Below, in pieces: positions 9,435 through 18,380 of a stretch of 64,000 nt of DNA. The DNA is from an uncultured Pelagibacteraceae bacterium (GTDB lineage Bacteria > Pseudomonadota > Alphaproteobacteria > Pelagibacterales > Pelagibacteraceae): positions 40,001-104,000 of the forward strand of contig CABZDW010000002.1 in assembly GCA_902524545.1 (NCBI GenBank). The letters are read 5' to 3'. A model generated the notes under the pieces. It was given only the letters and a program-made list of their open reading frames with translations, had not been told where the DNA came from and searched no databases. Numbering within the stretch: position 1 is the stretch's first letter; each line of letters starts with the position of its first letter. The translations under genes and the position numbers were made by a program.

Positions 9435-10605
9435 TCAAATTTTATTCATTACAAATTTTAGCTCAATTAATACAACTTACATTACGCATGAACTTCTTAT
9501 AAATCATCTTGCTAAAAAATTTAATAAGTTGGTTTTAATTAATGCTGAGAAATTAATTTTAAAAGAAAAAAAAAAATACTTTTTTTCTGATAAAGTTTTA
9601 AAAAGATCAAAAAAAATTCTTTTTAAGAACATTAATTTTGAGAGATTTTGTAAATTAACACAAAATAAGAATAATATCGCAATCTTAAATTTGAATCTAG
9701 ATCCGAATAATTTCAAAATTTACAAATATCTAAATAAAAATAACTTTAAACTTATCATGATAAGTAATATTGGTAACTTTCAAAAGTTTGCTTTAACGGA
9801 CAGCCATAAAAGTTTTTTAAAAACTTTGAATTACATTTATAAGAAATATTTGTTTCCAAAAATTTTAACAATAGCAAGTAATATTGGGATGGTTAAAAAG
9901 ATAGATATAAAATTTTCAAGTAATAGAAATAATCTCAAAAATATAGAAAAAAATATTTTTAAAAATTTTTTATACAAAAATAATTTTTTACTTACAAAAA
10001 AAATAATAATTGTTAATAGCAAAGTATCTGATCTTAATGTTATTGATAAAAGCAAAAAGTCTCAAAAATATATTATACATTTGGATCAAGATCTTACTTA
10101 TAAACATGTTCAAGAAATTACTAAATTTAAATCAGATGATATAGACTTACATTATAAATATTTAAATATTTTTCTGAAAAGAATTTCTAAAATATTTAAC
10201 AAAGAAATTATCATTTCTATACATCCTAATTATGATCAGAAATTAATTTCTAAAAAACTTAAAAATTATAAAGTGGTTAAATATAAAACGAGAGAGTTAA
10301 TTAAACAGAGTTATTTAGTAACTTTTTTTGAGAGTAGCTCAATTGTAGATGCAATAATTATGAAAAAGAAAATTTTAGCTCTTAAATCTAGTGTAATTGG
10401 AAATGAAAGTATTTATTCAAAAAAATTGAAAATACCATCAATTGAGTTTTTTGACAAAAACCAAATTAGCAAAAAAGAATTAATGACAATTTTAAATAAA
10501 AAAAATTTGAATTTAGAAAATTATATAAAAAACTATCATTTTATCGATAAAAAAAATAAGCTAGGAATTGATAAAATTTCGAGCGAAATAAAAAAAATGC
10601 TCTAA
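9421..10605 (+). CDS. Uncharacterised surface-carbohydrate protein, possibly GT-B-like transferase
   Basis: Not firmly recognised. The 394 aa protein starts with a Rossmann-like strand (ILFITNFSSINTTYIT). The second half resembles GT-B sugar or polyol-phosphate transferases: a strand ending in HLDQDLTYKH, then IISIHPNYD, and a donor-side-like segment TFFESSSIVDAIIMKKKILAL. Similar signatures (HP followed by an SSS/T-x-E or D patch) occur in sialyltransferase-like and CDP-glycerol-transferase-like proteins. Overlap with the acetyltransferase gene and the nonulosonate context suggest it may transfer the nonulosonate, which is inference. Confidence 0.55.
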   Translation: MRKNNQILFITNFSSINTTYITHELLINHLAKKFNKLVLINAEKLILKEKKKYFFSDKVLKRSKKILFKNINFERFCKLTQNKNNIAILNLNLDPNNFKIYKYLNKNNFKLIMISNIGNFQKFALTDSHKSFLKTLNYIYKKYLFPKILTIASNIGMVKKIDIKFSSNRNNLKNIEKNIFKNFLYKNNFLLTKKIIIVNSKVSDLNVIDKSKKSQKYIIHLDQDLTYKHVQEITKFKSDDIDLHYKYLNIFLKRISKIFNKEIIISIHPNYDQKLISKKLKNYKVVKYKTRELIKQSYLVTFFESSSIVDAIIMKKKILALKSSVIGNESIYSKKLKIPSIEFFDKNQISKKELMTILNKKNLNLENYIKNYHFIDKKNKLGIDKISSEIKKML

Positions 10606-10649
10606 ATTTATGGACATGAATAAATTTATAATATAATTAAAAAAAAATT

Positions 10650-10883
10650 ATGGGACCGAAACAATTGAAATTATATAATAGTTCTTTCTGTAAAATTTTT
10701 AAAATAAATGATACCAAGCTTAAAAATCTTAAATATAATGATATCCCTGAGTGGGATTCCATCGGCCATATGAGTTTAATTTCAGAGCTTGAGGATAATT
10801 TTTCAATTAATATTGAAACGGACGATATGGTTGATTTCAGTTCATACGAAAAAGGTAAAGAGATTCTTAAAAAATATATATAA
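10650..10883 (+). CDS. Acyl carrier protein (free-standing)
   Basis: 77 aa, the normal size of an ACP. The phosphopantetheine serine is Ser37 in EWDSIGHMSLI, followed by an acidic helix (ELEDNF) and ETDD. It is strikingly similar to the ACP at 32694-32927: the cores share LKYN-D/E-IPEWDSI-x-HM and DFSSY-x-KG. It is not the fatty-acid-synthase ACP (no DSLD motif), and no ketosynthase is nearby. It probably carries a special acyl group used to decorate a sugar. Confidence 0.88.
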   Translation: MGPKQLKLYNSSFCKIFKINDTKLKNLKYNDIPEWDSIGHMSLISELEDNFSINIETDDMVDFSSYEKGKEILKKYI

Positions 10884-11876
10884 TTAGATATTATATAATT
10901 TATTTTTACTCTTTAAGTTATTTGCCTTATACCAATCTACTGTTAGTTTAACCGCATGTTTAAATCCACTTAATCCTAAATATTTTGGTTTCCAATTAAG
11001 TAATTTTTGAGCTTTTTTGTTAGAAGAACAAAGTCGTATAACTTCTCTATTTTTATTTCTAATTCTTTTTGAGTCAGTAATTATTTTTTTCTCAATTTTT
11101 GTTATTTTTCCAATTAATTTCGCAATATTCTTGATTTTAAATTCTTTACCAGTTCCTAGATTTATTGTTTCACCAATTATTTTATTATTATTTATTGTTT
11201 TTAAAAATCCATTAATTGTATCGTCTACAAAGCAAAAATCTCTGGTCGTATTCACATTTCCAAGTTTAATTAACCCAATACTTTTATCTAAAGTTTGAGT
11301 TATAATGGTAGGGATAACTGCTCTAAGGGATTGTCTTGGGCCGAAAGTGTTAAACGGTCTAATTATTGTTATTGGGAGATTGAAAGAATTATAGAAAGCC
11401 ATTGCAATTTGATCAGCCGCAGTTTTACTTGCAGCATAAGGTGATTGAGGAAATAATCTGTGATCTTCTTTAATAGGAATTTTTATTGGACTTCCATATA
11501 CTTCACTTGTTGAAGTATGAATAACTTTAATATTATATTTTTTTGCAGCATTTAAAATATTTAATGTTCCATAAGTATTAGTTTCTAAATAAGATTTAGG
11601 CGCTATAAAAGAATATGGTATTCCTATAAGAGCCGCTAAATGGAAGATCATTGAAGTATTTTTGATATATCTATCCATCAAATCGTTGTCTCTTATATCG
11701 CCAGTGACAATTTCAATTTCATTTAAAATTTTCTTTGGCAATCTTTCCAAAAGTCCCCATTTATTAAATGAATTATACAAAACGAGAGCTTTGACACTAT
11801 AACCTTTCCTTATTAATTTCTCCACTAGATGAGACCCTAAAAATCCTTCTGACCCAGTAACAAAAATTTTTTTCAT
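10884..11876 (-). CDS. legB: NAD-dependent 4,6-dehydratase, LegB type
   Basis: An extended SDR of 330 aa. NAD motif TGSEGFLG is at residues 7-14; STSEVYGS gives the Thr-x-Glu of a 4,6-dehydratase and SPYAASK the YxxxK pair. Segments ALVLYNSFNKWGLLE and PYSFIAPKSYLETN are hallmarks of LegB, which makes the 4-keto-6-deoxy sugar that leads to legionaminic acid. It is convergent with the ACP gene (its stop is adjacent) and divergent from the CMP-sugar synthetase gene across 79 bp. Confidence 0.9.
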   Translation of the reverse strand: MKKIFVTGSEGFLGSHLVEKLIRKGYSVKALVLYNSFNKWGLLERLPKKILNEIEIVTGDIRDNDLMDRYIKNTSMIFHLAALIGIPYSFIAPKSYLETNTYGTLNILNAAKKYNIKVIHTSTSEVYGSPIKIPIKEDHRLFPQSPYAASKTAADQIAMAFYNSFNLPITIIRPFNTFGPRQSLRAVIPTIITQTLDKSIGLIKLGNVNTTRDFCFVDDTINGFLKTINNNKIIGETINLGTGKEFKIKNIAKLIGKITKIEKKIITDSKRIRNKNREVIRLCSSNKKAQKLLNWKPKYLGLSGFKHAVKLTVDWYKANNLKSKNKLYNI

Positions 11877-11955
11877 AATGAATATATTTCTATTTATCTT
11901 AAAATTGTCATAAAGTAATTAAAATATTGTTAATAATTTATTTTGACAATCAAAT

Positions 11956-12639
11956 ATGAAAAATATTCTATGTACTATCTGTATGCGATCAGGATCTGTT
12001 GGTCTTAAAAACAAACATTTGGTCACCCTTGGAAGAAAACCATTAATGTATCATACAATAGACTTTGTAAATTCACTCAAGTTGCACAAACATATTGTAG
12101 TTAGCTCAGATTCAAAAAAAATATTAAACTATTCAAAAAGAAAAAAAATTAAAAATCTTTTGTTAAGACCGAAATATTTATCATCTTCAAAAGCTTCAAA
12201 GTTGAAAGTTTTACAACACGCACTTTTTGAGATGGAAAAAAAATTTAACACAACATTTGATTATTTAATTGATTTTGATGCCACTTCTCCAATACGAAAA
12301 AAAACAGATTTTCAAAGGGCATTTAAAATATTTTTAAGAAAAAATGCAGATCTTTTAATTACAGTTACACCCTCTAGAAAAAACCCGTATTTTAACATGA
12401 TACAAATTTCGAATAAAAAAACTTTTCTAGTTAAAAATGGAAATTTTGTCAGACGACAGGACACTCCAAGAATATTTGATATGAATGCTTCATTTTATAT
12501 TTTTAAAAGAAAATATTTATTAAACTGTAAAAAACTTATATCTAAAAATACAGTTGCTTACATAATGCCAAAAAAAAGTGCTTTCGATATCGATGATATT
12601 ATAGATTTAAAAATTAATGAAATTTTACTTAAACAATGA
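11956..12639 (+). CDS. Acylneuraminate-type cytidylyltransferase (CMP-nonulosonate synthetase)
   Basis: A single-domain CTP transferase (227 aa) of the NeuA/LegF/PseF superfamily. The NTP-binding loop is CMRSGSVGLKNKHL (9-22), later DFDATSPIRKKTDF gives the acidic active-site strand, and RRQDTPRIFDMNASFYIF matches the substrate region of the family. It probably couples CMP to legionaminic acid because it starts the legC-ptmE-ptmA run. Its stop overlaps the legC start by 4 bp (ATGA). Which nonulosonate it prefers cannot be decided from sequence. Confidence 0.87.
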   Translation: MKNILCTICMRSGSVGLKNKHLVTLGRKPLMYHTIDFVNSLKLHKHIVVSSDSKKILNYSKRKKIKNLLLRPKYLSSSKASKLKVLQHALFEMEKKFNTTFDYLIDFDATSPIRKKTDFQRAFKIFLRKNADLLITVTPSRKNPYFNMIQISNKKTFLVKNGNFVRRQDTPRIFDMNASFYIFKRKYLLNCKKLISKNTVAYIMPKKSAFDIDDIIDLKINEILLKQ

Positions 12640-13814
12640 AAAAATATTCGACTGAAATTTATAATACAATAAAGTCAATCACAAATAAAGGGCCTAAAGA
12701 ATTACATGCCCCATTTTTTACAGAACATGAAAAATACTTTTTAAACAAATGTATAAACACTGGAGTTGTTTCTACTATTGGTAATTTTGTAAATATTTTT
12801 GAAAAAAAAATTTCTAAGGTTACCAGATCGAAGTTTACAGTTGCGGTGAATTCAGGCACATCAGCTTTACATCTCTCGTTAATAGCTGCAAATTTAAAAA
12901 AAAATGAGGAAGTTTTAATGCCAGCTTTTAATTTCATTGCAAACGCCAATGCAGTTTCTTATTTGGGGGGTATTCCACATTTTGTAGATATTGAAAAAGA
13001 AAGTTTGGGAGTCGATCCAATTAAATTGGAGCATTACTTGCAACGTGTACTTAAAAAAAAAGGAGAAGAATATTTTAATAAGAATTCTGGTAGAAAAATA
13101 AAAATTTTAATGGTTACCCATATATTTGGTCATTCAGCAAAAATTAAAGAAATTATAAAATTAGCAAAAAAATTTAATTTTATCGTCATCGAAGATGCAT
13201 CAGAAGCCTTAGGAAGTTTTAATGATAAAAAACATTTAGGGACTTTTGGTGATATTGGTGTTTTGAGCTTTAATGGTAATAAAATAATTACAACCGGTGG
13301 AGGTGGTGCAATACTTACTAATAATAAAAAATATTTTAAAAAAATTAAAAGTTTATCAACAGTTTGTAAAATACAGCATCAATGGAATTATAATTATCAT
13401 GATGTTGGATATAATTATAGAATGCCGAATATTAATGCTGCTTTAGGTTTAGCTCAACTTAAAAACTTAAAAAATTTACTTTCATCAAAAAGAAAACTTT
13501 TTAAATTGTATAACAAAAAAATAAAAAATCTAAGTTGGGTTTCTTTATTAAATGAACCGAAAAAATGCAAAAGTAATTTTTGGCTTCAAACTTTAATAAT
13601 ATCAAAGAAAAATAAATCTTTACTCGAGTTTATTATAAGCTATGTAAATAAAAAAGGTATTCAAGCTCGACCAGTTTGGAATTTGATTAATTTAAACAAA
13701 CCATATAAATATTGTCCATCAATGAACTTAAAAAACTCAATTGAAATGAAAGAGAGAACATTTAATATTCCAAGTAGTGCTGGAATTATTTTAATAAAAA
13801 ATGAACGTAAATAA
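12636..13814 (+). CDS. legC: PLP aminotransferase, LegC type
   Basis: DegT/DnrJ/EryC1-family aminotransferase of 392 aa. The N-terminal pattern ELHAPFFTEHEKYFLNKCI, TGVVSTIGNFV and VNSGTSALHLSL fit LegC; the PLP lysine is the K in SFNGNKIITTGGGGA. LegC aminates C4 of the LegB product using glutamate. It overlaps the cytidylyltransferase gene by 4 bp and ptmE by 14 bp, so it is part of one operon. Confidence 0.9.
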   Translation: MKKYSTEIYNTIKSITNKGPKELHAPFFTEHEKYFLNKCINTGVVSTIGNFVNIFEKKISKVTRSKFTVAVNSGTSALHLSLIAANLKKNEEVLMPAFNFIANANAVSYLGGIPHFVDIEKESLGVDPIKLEHYLQRVLKKKGEEYFNKNSGRKIKILMVTHIFGHSAKIKEIIKLAKKFNFIVIEDASEALGSFNDKKHLGTFGDIGVLSFNGNKIITTGGGGAILTNNKKYFKKIKSLSTVCKIQHQWNYNYHDVGYNYRMPNINAALGLAQLKNLKNLLSSKRKLFKLYNKKIKNLSWVSLLNEPKKCKSNFWLQTLIISKKNKSLLEFIISYVNKKGIQARPVWNLINLNKPYKYCPSMNLKNSIEMKERTFNIPSSAGIILIKNERK

Positions 13815-14868
13815 AATTTTAATTCAACCTAATCAAAAAATCAGAGAGGCGCTTGAAATACTTCAAAGAACATCTCTTAAGTCATTAATTGTTGTCAATG
13901 AATTCAAAAAACTACTTGGTATACTAAATGATGCTGATGTCAGGAGAGCTCTTTTAAAAGGAGCAAATATTGAAACCAGAATAAGTAAATTTTATCAAGA
14001 TTTTAAAAACATATATTATGTAACAGAAAAAAAATATGATTTTAAATTAGTAAAAAAGAAAATATTTGAAAATAGTTTATTTATTGTTCCAATAGTTGAT
14101 GATAAAAGAAAATTAATTGATTGTATAACTTTTAGGGATAAAGATAAAAAAATTCTTAATACTTCTAAAATTCCAGTAATTATAATGGCTGGTGGAGAAG
14201 GTGTAAGGATGAGACCATTTACCAATATCTTACCCAAACCATTACTTCCTGTAAATTCTAAATCAATTTTGGAACACGTAATTGAAAACTTTATGACATA
14301 CAACATAAAAAACTTTTTTATATCTATAAATTTTAAATCAGAAATTATGAGGGCTTATTTAAAAGAATTGAAAAGAAAGCTTAAGATAAACATTAATAAT
14401 ATAACAGAAAATAAGCCGCTAGGTACTTGTGGTTCATTAAAAATAGTTGAAAAAAAAATTAATTCTGATTTTTTCCTCTCTAACTGCGATGTCTTAGTAA
14501 AATTAAATTTTCATGAAGCGTACACTTATCATCAAAAAAATAAAAATACTGTAACTATTATTGTTTGTAAAAAAAAAGTAAAAATTCCTTATGGTGTTAT
14601 TAGAAATAACAAAAAAAAACAATTATCTCAAATGTTAGAAAAACCAACTTATAACTTTCTTGTTAATACAGGAGTTTATATTTTGAGTCAAAAAGTCTTT
14701 AAAAATATTAAAAAAGATACTTTTACAGATATGAATCAATTAATTGAAAAATTAAAAAAAAACAAAAAAAAAATTGGCTTGTTCCAAATCAATGAAAAAA
14801 ATTGGATAGATGTTGGTCAGTGGGAGGACTATAAAAAATCAATTAAAAATATTAATGAGTTATTATAA
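13801..14868 (+). CDS. ptmE: CBS-domain sugar nucleotidyltransferase, PtmE type
   Basis: Two CBS motifs (about residues 1-115) precede a nucleotidyltransferase domain (about 122-350). The latter has the signature MAGGEGVRMRPFTNILPKPLLP (positions about 129-150) and DVGQWEDY near the end. In Campylobacter, PtmE is the glucosamine-1-phosphate guanylyltransferase that starts the GDP-sugar route to legionaminic acid, and it has the same CBS-plus-transferase build. The neighbouring SDR (PtmA-like) and legB/legC support that reading; mannose-1-phosphate or another sugar phosphate remain possible. Confidence 0.83.
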   Translation: MNVNKILIQPNQKIREALEILQRTSLKSLIVVNEFKKLLGILNDADVRRALLKGANIETRISKFYQDFKNIYYVTEKKYDFKLVKKKIFENSLFIVPIVDDKRKLIDCITFRDKDKKILNTSKIPVIIMAGGEGVRMRPFTNILPKPLLPVNSKSILEHVIENFMTYNIKNFFISINFKSEIMRAYLKELKRKLKININNITENKPLGTCGSLKIVEKKINSDFFLSNCDVLVKLNFHEAYTYHQKNKNTVTIIVCKKKVKIPYGVIRNNKKKQLSQMLEKPTYNFLVNTGVYILSQKVFKNIKKDTFTDMNQLIEKLKKNKKKIGLFQINEKNWIDVGQWEDYKKSIKNINELL

Positions 14869-15628
14869 AAATTTATTTAATTTTAAAGGAAAAAATATAT
14901 TTATTTTGGGTGGCTCAGGTTTAATAGGGCAAGAAGTAAGCAAAGCAATATTAGATTTGGAGGGGAGAGTAATTAACCTTGATATTAAGAATGATTTAAG
15001 AAAAGTGGATAAAAACTACAAATATGAATACCTAAATGTTGAAAATATAAACAAATTATCAAAAAAAATTTTTTCTATTATAAAAAAATATGGAGAACCA
15101 AATGTTTTTATTAATTGCAGTTACCCAAAAACCAAAGATTGGAGTAAAAATAATTTTAAAAACATAAGCTTAAAATCTTTTGAAAAAAATATTAAAATCC
15201 AACTTAATTCAAGTTGTTGGATTTTAAGATTATTTGCAGAAATTATGGTAAAAAAAAAAATTAAAGGCTCTATAGTTCAATTAAATTCTATATATGGTCT
15301 GGTTGGCCAAGACATGGATATTTACAAAAACACAAATATGTCTGAGAGCATGAGTTATTCGATTATTAAGGGTGGACAATTAAATCTAGTTAGACAAATG
15401 GCTTCTTTTTACGGAAAATATAATATAAGGATAAATTCTATTTGCGCTGGTGGAGTTGAAAATAAACAAAATAAGAGATTTATAAAAAATTATTCTAAAA
15501 AGGCCTTATTAAAAAGGCTTGCAAAATCAAGTGAAATTGCTAGTGCAGCGTCGTTCCTTTCAAGTGAGGCAGCTTCATATATAACTGGAAGTAATTTAGT
15601 TGTAGATGGTGGCTGGACTTCGACTTAA
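14855..15628 (+). CDS. ptmA: Short-chain dehydrogenase, PtmA type
   Basis: ATG at 14855 is chosen: it gives the normal N-terminus (NFKGKNIFILGGSGLIGQE) and a 14 bp overlap with ptmE; an ATG 45 bp upstream would add a tail without homology. The protein is a classical SDR of 257 aa with GGSGLIG as cofactor motif, the catalytic Ser in VQLNSIYG and a Tyr/Lys pair in SYSIIKGG, and it ends with ITGSNLVVDGGW. PtmA is the partner of PtmE in the legionaminic acid route of Campylobacter. The reaction here is inferred from context. Confidence 0.82.
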   Translation: MSYYKNLFNFKGKNIFILGGSGLIGQEVSKAILDLEGRVINLDIKNDLRKVDKNYKYEYLNVENINKLSKKIFSIIKKYGEPNVFINCSYPKTKDWSKNNFKNISLKSFEKNIKIQLNSSCWILRLFAEIMVKKKIKGSIVQLNSIYGLVGQDMDIYKNTNMSESMSYSIIKGGQLNLVRQMASFYGKYNIRINSICAGGVENKQNKRFIKNYSKKALLKRLAKSSEIASAASFLSSEAASYITGSNLVVDGGWTST

Positions 15629-15635
15629 GATTTAA

Positions 15636-17363
15636 ATGATTCCTCAAAAATATAAAAGTTTAATATATAAACAAAATCCAACTACTTTATATTTTTATAT
15701 TTTAAGCTCTTTTTTTGTTATTATTTTTGAGACATTAAGTATAGGGTCAATTCCAATTTTTGCACTCGCTTTAACTGATAACAACAGTTTTATTACAAAT
15801 TACACTCAGAATATTGAATTATTTTCTAATTTAAAACAATTACCAAATAGACAAATTATAATTTATTCAGGTTTGATAGTAGTAGTCTTATTTTTAATCA
15901 AAAATATTATACTAATTTTGATAAATTATTTACAGCAAAAAATATTTAAAGAATACAAATTATCAGTTTCAAAAATGTTATTTAAATATTATGTAAAATC
16001 AGAGTATAAATTTTTTTTGTACGTAGAGCCTTCTAAATTAACAAGAACACTAACAATTGATGTAGGTCATGCATTTAATTATTTTATTGCGAAAATTGTG
16101 TTATTGAGAGAATTTACAATAGTGACATTAATATTAATATTTATTATTTTAGTAAGCCCATTAATTAATTTAGGTTTGTTCTCAATTTTTTTAATCTTCA
16201 ATATTATTTTTTATCTTATTATAAAAAAAACGCTTAAAAAAAGAGGTGAGGAAATTCATGAAAGAAATGCTAAACGTTTCAAAATTTTAAGTGACACTTT
16301 TCTAATGATCAAACAAATTAAAATTAACAACAAAGAGAATTTTTTCACAAATACTTTTTTTCAAAATACAAAAAAAATTGAAAATTTAGTTTTTTTTAAT
16401 AATTTTTTTAATACACTTCCCAAAACAGTTATGGAAATGATTTCAGTTTTGGTAATTGTGAGCTTTTCTCTATTATTAATTCTTTATAACAAATCAGATG
16501 CATATGTTATCTCAGTAGTTTCTTTACTGGTTGCATCTGGGGCAAGATTTATACCTGCATTTAACCTAATAACTCAATCATTTTCTAAAACAAGATGGTT
16601 ACACCCCTCATTTGATCTTATCACAAAAGAAATGAGAAATTATATAAATATAGATGAACAAAATAAGCGAGAAATAGAAAATGATAATTTTGTTTTTGAA
16701 AAAGAAATATTATTAAAAGATTTTACATTTGGTTACAATGAAAAAAGTATTTTAGATAATATTAATTTTGAAATTAAAAAGGGTTCTTGCATAGGCATTA
16801 TTGGTGAGTCAGGTGAGGGTAAAAGCACTTTGGTTAATCTAATTATGGGTCTTTTAAAAACAGAGAAAAATCAGGTGTATATAGACGGCATTCCTTTAAA
16901 AAAAAATATTCATCTTTGGCAACAAAATATTGGCTATATTCCACAAGACGTTTATCTCATGGATGCAAGTATTAGGGATAACATAGCTTTTGGAATAGAG
17001 GAAAAATTAATTGATGAAAAAAAGATAGAAGCGTTAATTGATCAGTTAAATTTAAGAAAATTTGTTGATAGTTTTCCTAAAAAATTAAGCGAAAACGTTG
17101 GCGATATGGCCGTTAAGATATCTGGGGGGCAAAAACAAAGAATAGGTATTGCTAGAGCATTGTACATAGACCCCAAAGTATTAATTTTTGATGAAGCAAC
17201 AAGTTCTCTTGATATAGAGAATGAAAATAAAATAATTGAAATAATAAAAAAATATAAAAAAAATAAGACTATAATATTAGTCTCTCACAGATCTAATACT
17301 TTAAAGTATTGTGATAAGATATATGAAATTAAAAAAGGCGTAATTTCTGAAAAAAAAAATTAG
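15636..17363 (+). CDS. ABC transporter, fused permease and ATPase (PglK/MsbA-like flippase)
   Basis: 575 aa with an N-terminal six-helix type exporter region (about 20-330) and a C-terminal ATPase domain. The latter holds Walker A GESGEGKST (about 390), signature ISGGQKQRIGIARAL (about 490), Walker B VLIFDEATSS and the H-loop LVSHRSN. Half-transporters of this build act as dimers; PglK-like members flip lipid-linked oligosaccharides across the inner membrane. It follows ptmA by 7 bp, so it probably flips the nonulosonate-bearing glycan lipid. Lipid A export cannot be excluded by motifs alone. Confidence 0.85.
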   Translation: MIPQKYKSLIYKQNPTTLYFYILSSFFVIIFETLSIGSIPIFALALTDNNSFITNYTQNIELFSNLKQLPNRQIIIYSGLIVVVLFLIKNIILILINYLQQKIFKEYKLSVSKMLFKYYVKSEYKFFLYVEPSKLTRTLTIDVGHAFNYFIAKIVLLREFTIVTLILIFIILVSPLINLGLFSIFLIFNIIFYLIIKKTLKKRGEEIHERNAKRFKILSDTFLMIKQIKINNKENFFTNTFFQNTKKIENLVFFNNFFNTLPKTVMEMISVLVIVSFSLLLILYNKSDAYVISVVSLLVASGARFIPAFNLITQSFSKTRWLHPSFDLITKEMRNYINIDEQNKREIENDNFVFEKEILLKDFTFGYNEKSILDNINFEIKKGSCIGIIGESGEGKSTLVNLIMGLLKTEKNQVYIDGIPLKKNIHLWQQNIGYIPQDVYLMDASIRDNIAFGIEEKLIDEKKIEALIDQLNLRKFVDSFPKKLSENVGDMAVKISGGQKQRIGIARALYIDPKVLIFDEATSSLDIENENKIIEIIKKYKKNKTIILVSHRSNTLKYCDKIYEIKKGVISEKKN

Positions 17364-18378
17364 AATTGTTACCTTCTATTTCTCAAATAACATTGGAGCA
17401 TTATTGCAAGCAAAATCTTTGAGGCAAGTTATTGAGAAAAACATAAATAATCATAATATAAATTTTTATGATTACATGCCCGAAAAATTAGTTTTTCATG
17501 AGATTTATAAACCACTAAAGACATTAAATATAAGTAAACTATGTAAAAATTTATATAAAAATCTTAAAATAAAAAAATGGAGAGATAAAAACTTTTTTCC
17601 AAAGCCAAATTCAAAGTTGTTAGAGTCAGATCTTTATATTTTTGGAAGTGATGAAATATGGAATTTTAACAATAAATATTTTGGATATGATCCAGTTTAT
17701 TTTGGTAATATAAATAACACAAAACCTAAGATTTCATATGCAGCCAGTATAGGAAATGCGGAATTTTCTGCACTGCCAGCAGACATTTTTCTAAATATTA
17801 AGGAAAGTCTCAAAAAATTTTCTAACATAAGTGTTAGAGATAAAGGTACCTATGATTTTGTTAGACAAATAAATAACTCTAATCCTCAGATTGTTTTAGA
17901 TCCCACACTAATTATTGACAAAGAGGATTCACAGATAATCAATAAAAATATAATTCTAGTCTATGGATTTAACTTTTCAAATGAGGAGATTAGAGGCATT
18001 AAATCCTTTTCCAAAAAAAATAATTTGAAAATCGTTTCAATAGGATTTTACAATAAATGGTGTGATTTCAGTAAAATTGTAATTGATTCTGATGAATTTA
18101 TTAATTACTTCAGGGAGTCAAAATTTATATTTACATCCATGTTTCACGGAGTAATGATTTCTTATAAGTATAATAAAAACTTTTGGTATACCTTTAGTAA
18201 AACAAGACAAAATAAGATTGAATATTTTGTCGAATATTTAAAGTTAAAAAATAGAAAAATTACTGAAGAGAATTTAAAAAATTTTAATGTCGGTTATAAA
18301 ACTAATTTAAATAAATTTTTAGATTGGAAGAGTTTGTCTAAAGAATATTTATTAAGTAATATAAAACAAAATATCTAA
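17347..18378 (+). CDS. Polysaccharide pyruvyltransferase family protein (likely CTG start)
   Basis: The family's N-terminal motif (IVTFYFSNNIGALLQAKSL here) is encoded from about 17365, upstream of the first ATG/GTG/TTG-type codon at 17404. In frame after the stop at 17341 the only sensible initiation codon is CTG at 17347, giving a start like (M)KKKIRIVTFY and a 17 bp overlap with the ABC transporter gene. Further motifs are FGSDEIWNF, ISYAASIGNAEF, SVRDKGTYDFV and VLDPTLII. CsaB/WcaK-like members add pyruvate ketals to sugars. The start at 17404 would delete the first strand. Confidence 0.82.
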   Translation: MKKKIRIVTFYFSNNIGALLQAKSLRQVIEKNINNHNINFYDYMPEKLVFHEIYKPLKTLNISKLCKNLYKNLKIKKWRDKNFFPKPNSKLLESDLYIFGSDEIWNFNNKYFGYDPVYFGNINNTKPKISYAASIGNAEFSALPADIFLNIKESLKKFSNISVRDKGTYDFVRQINNSNPQIVLDPTLIIDKEDSQIINKNIILVYGFNFSNEEIRGIKSFSKKNNLKIVSIGFYNKWCDFSKIVIDSDEFINYFRESKFIFTSMFHGVMISYKYNKNFWYTFSKTRQNKIEYFVEYLKLKNRKITEENLKNFNVGYKTNLNKFLDWKSLSKEYLLSNIKQNI

Positions 18379-18380
18379 AT

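Noticed and set aside
10860..10910. Possible terminator between the ACP gene and legB
   Set aside because: Only a weak AT-only inverted repeat (TATATAAT/ATTATATA) without a stable stem.
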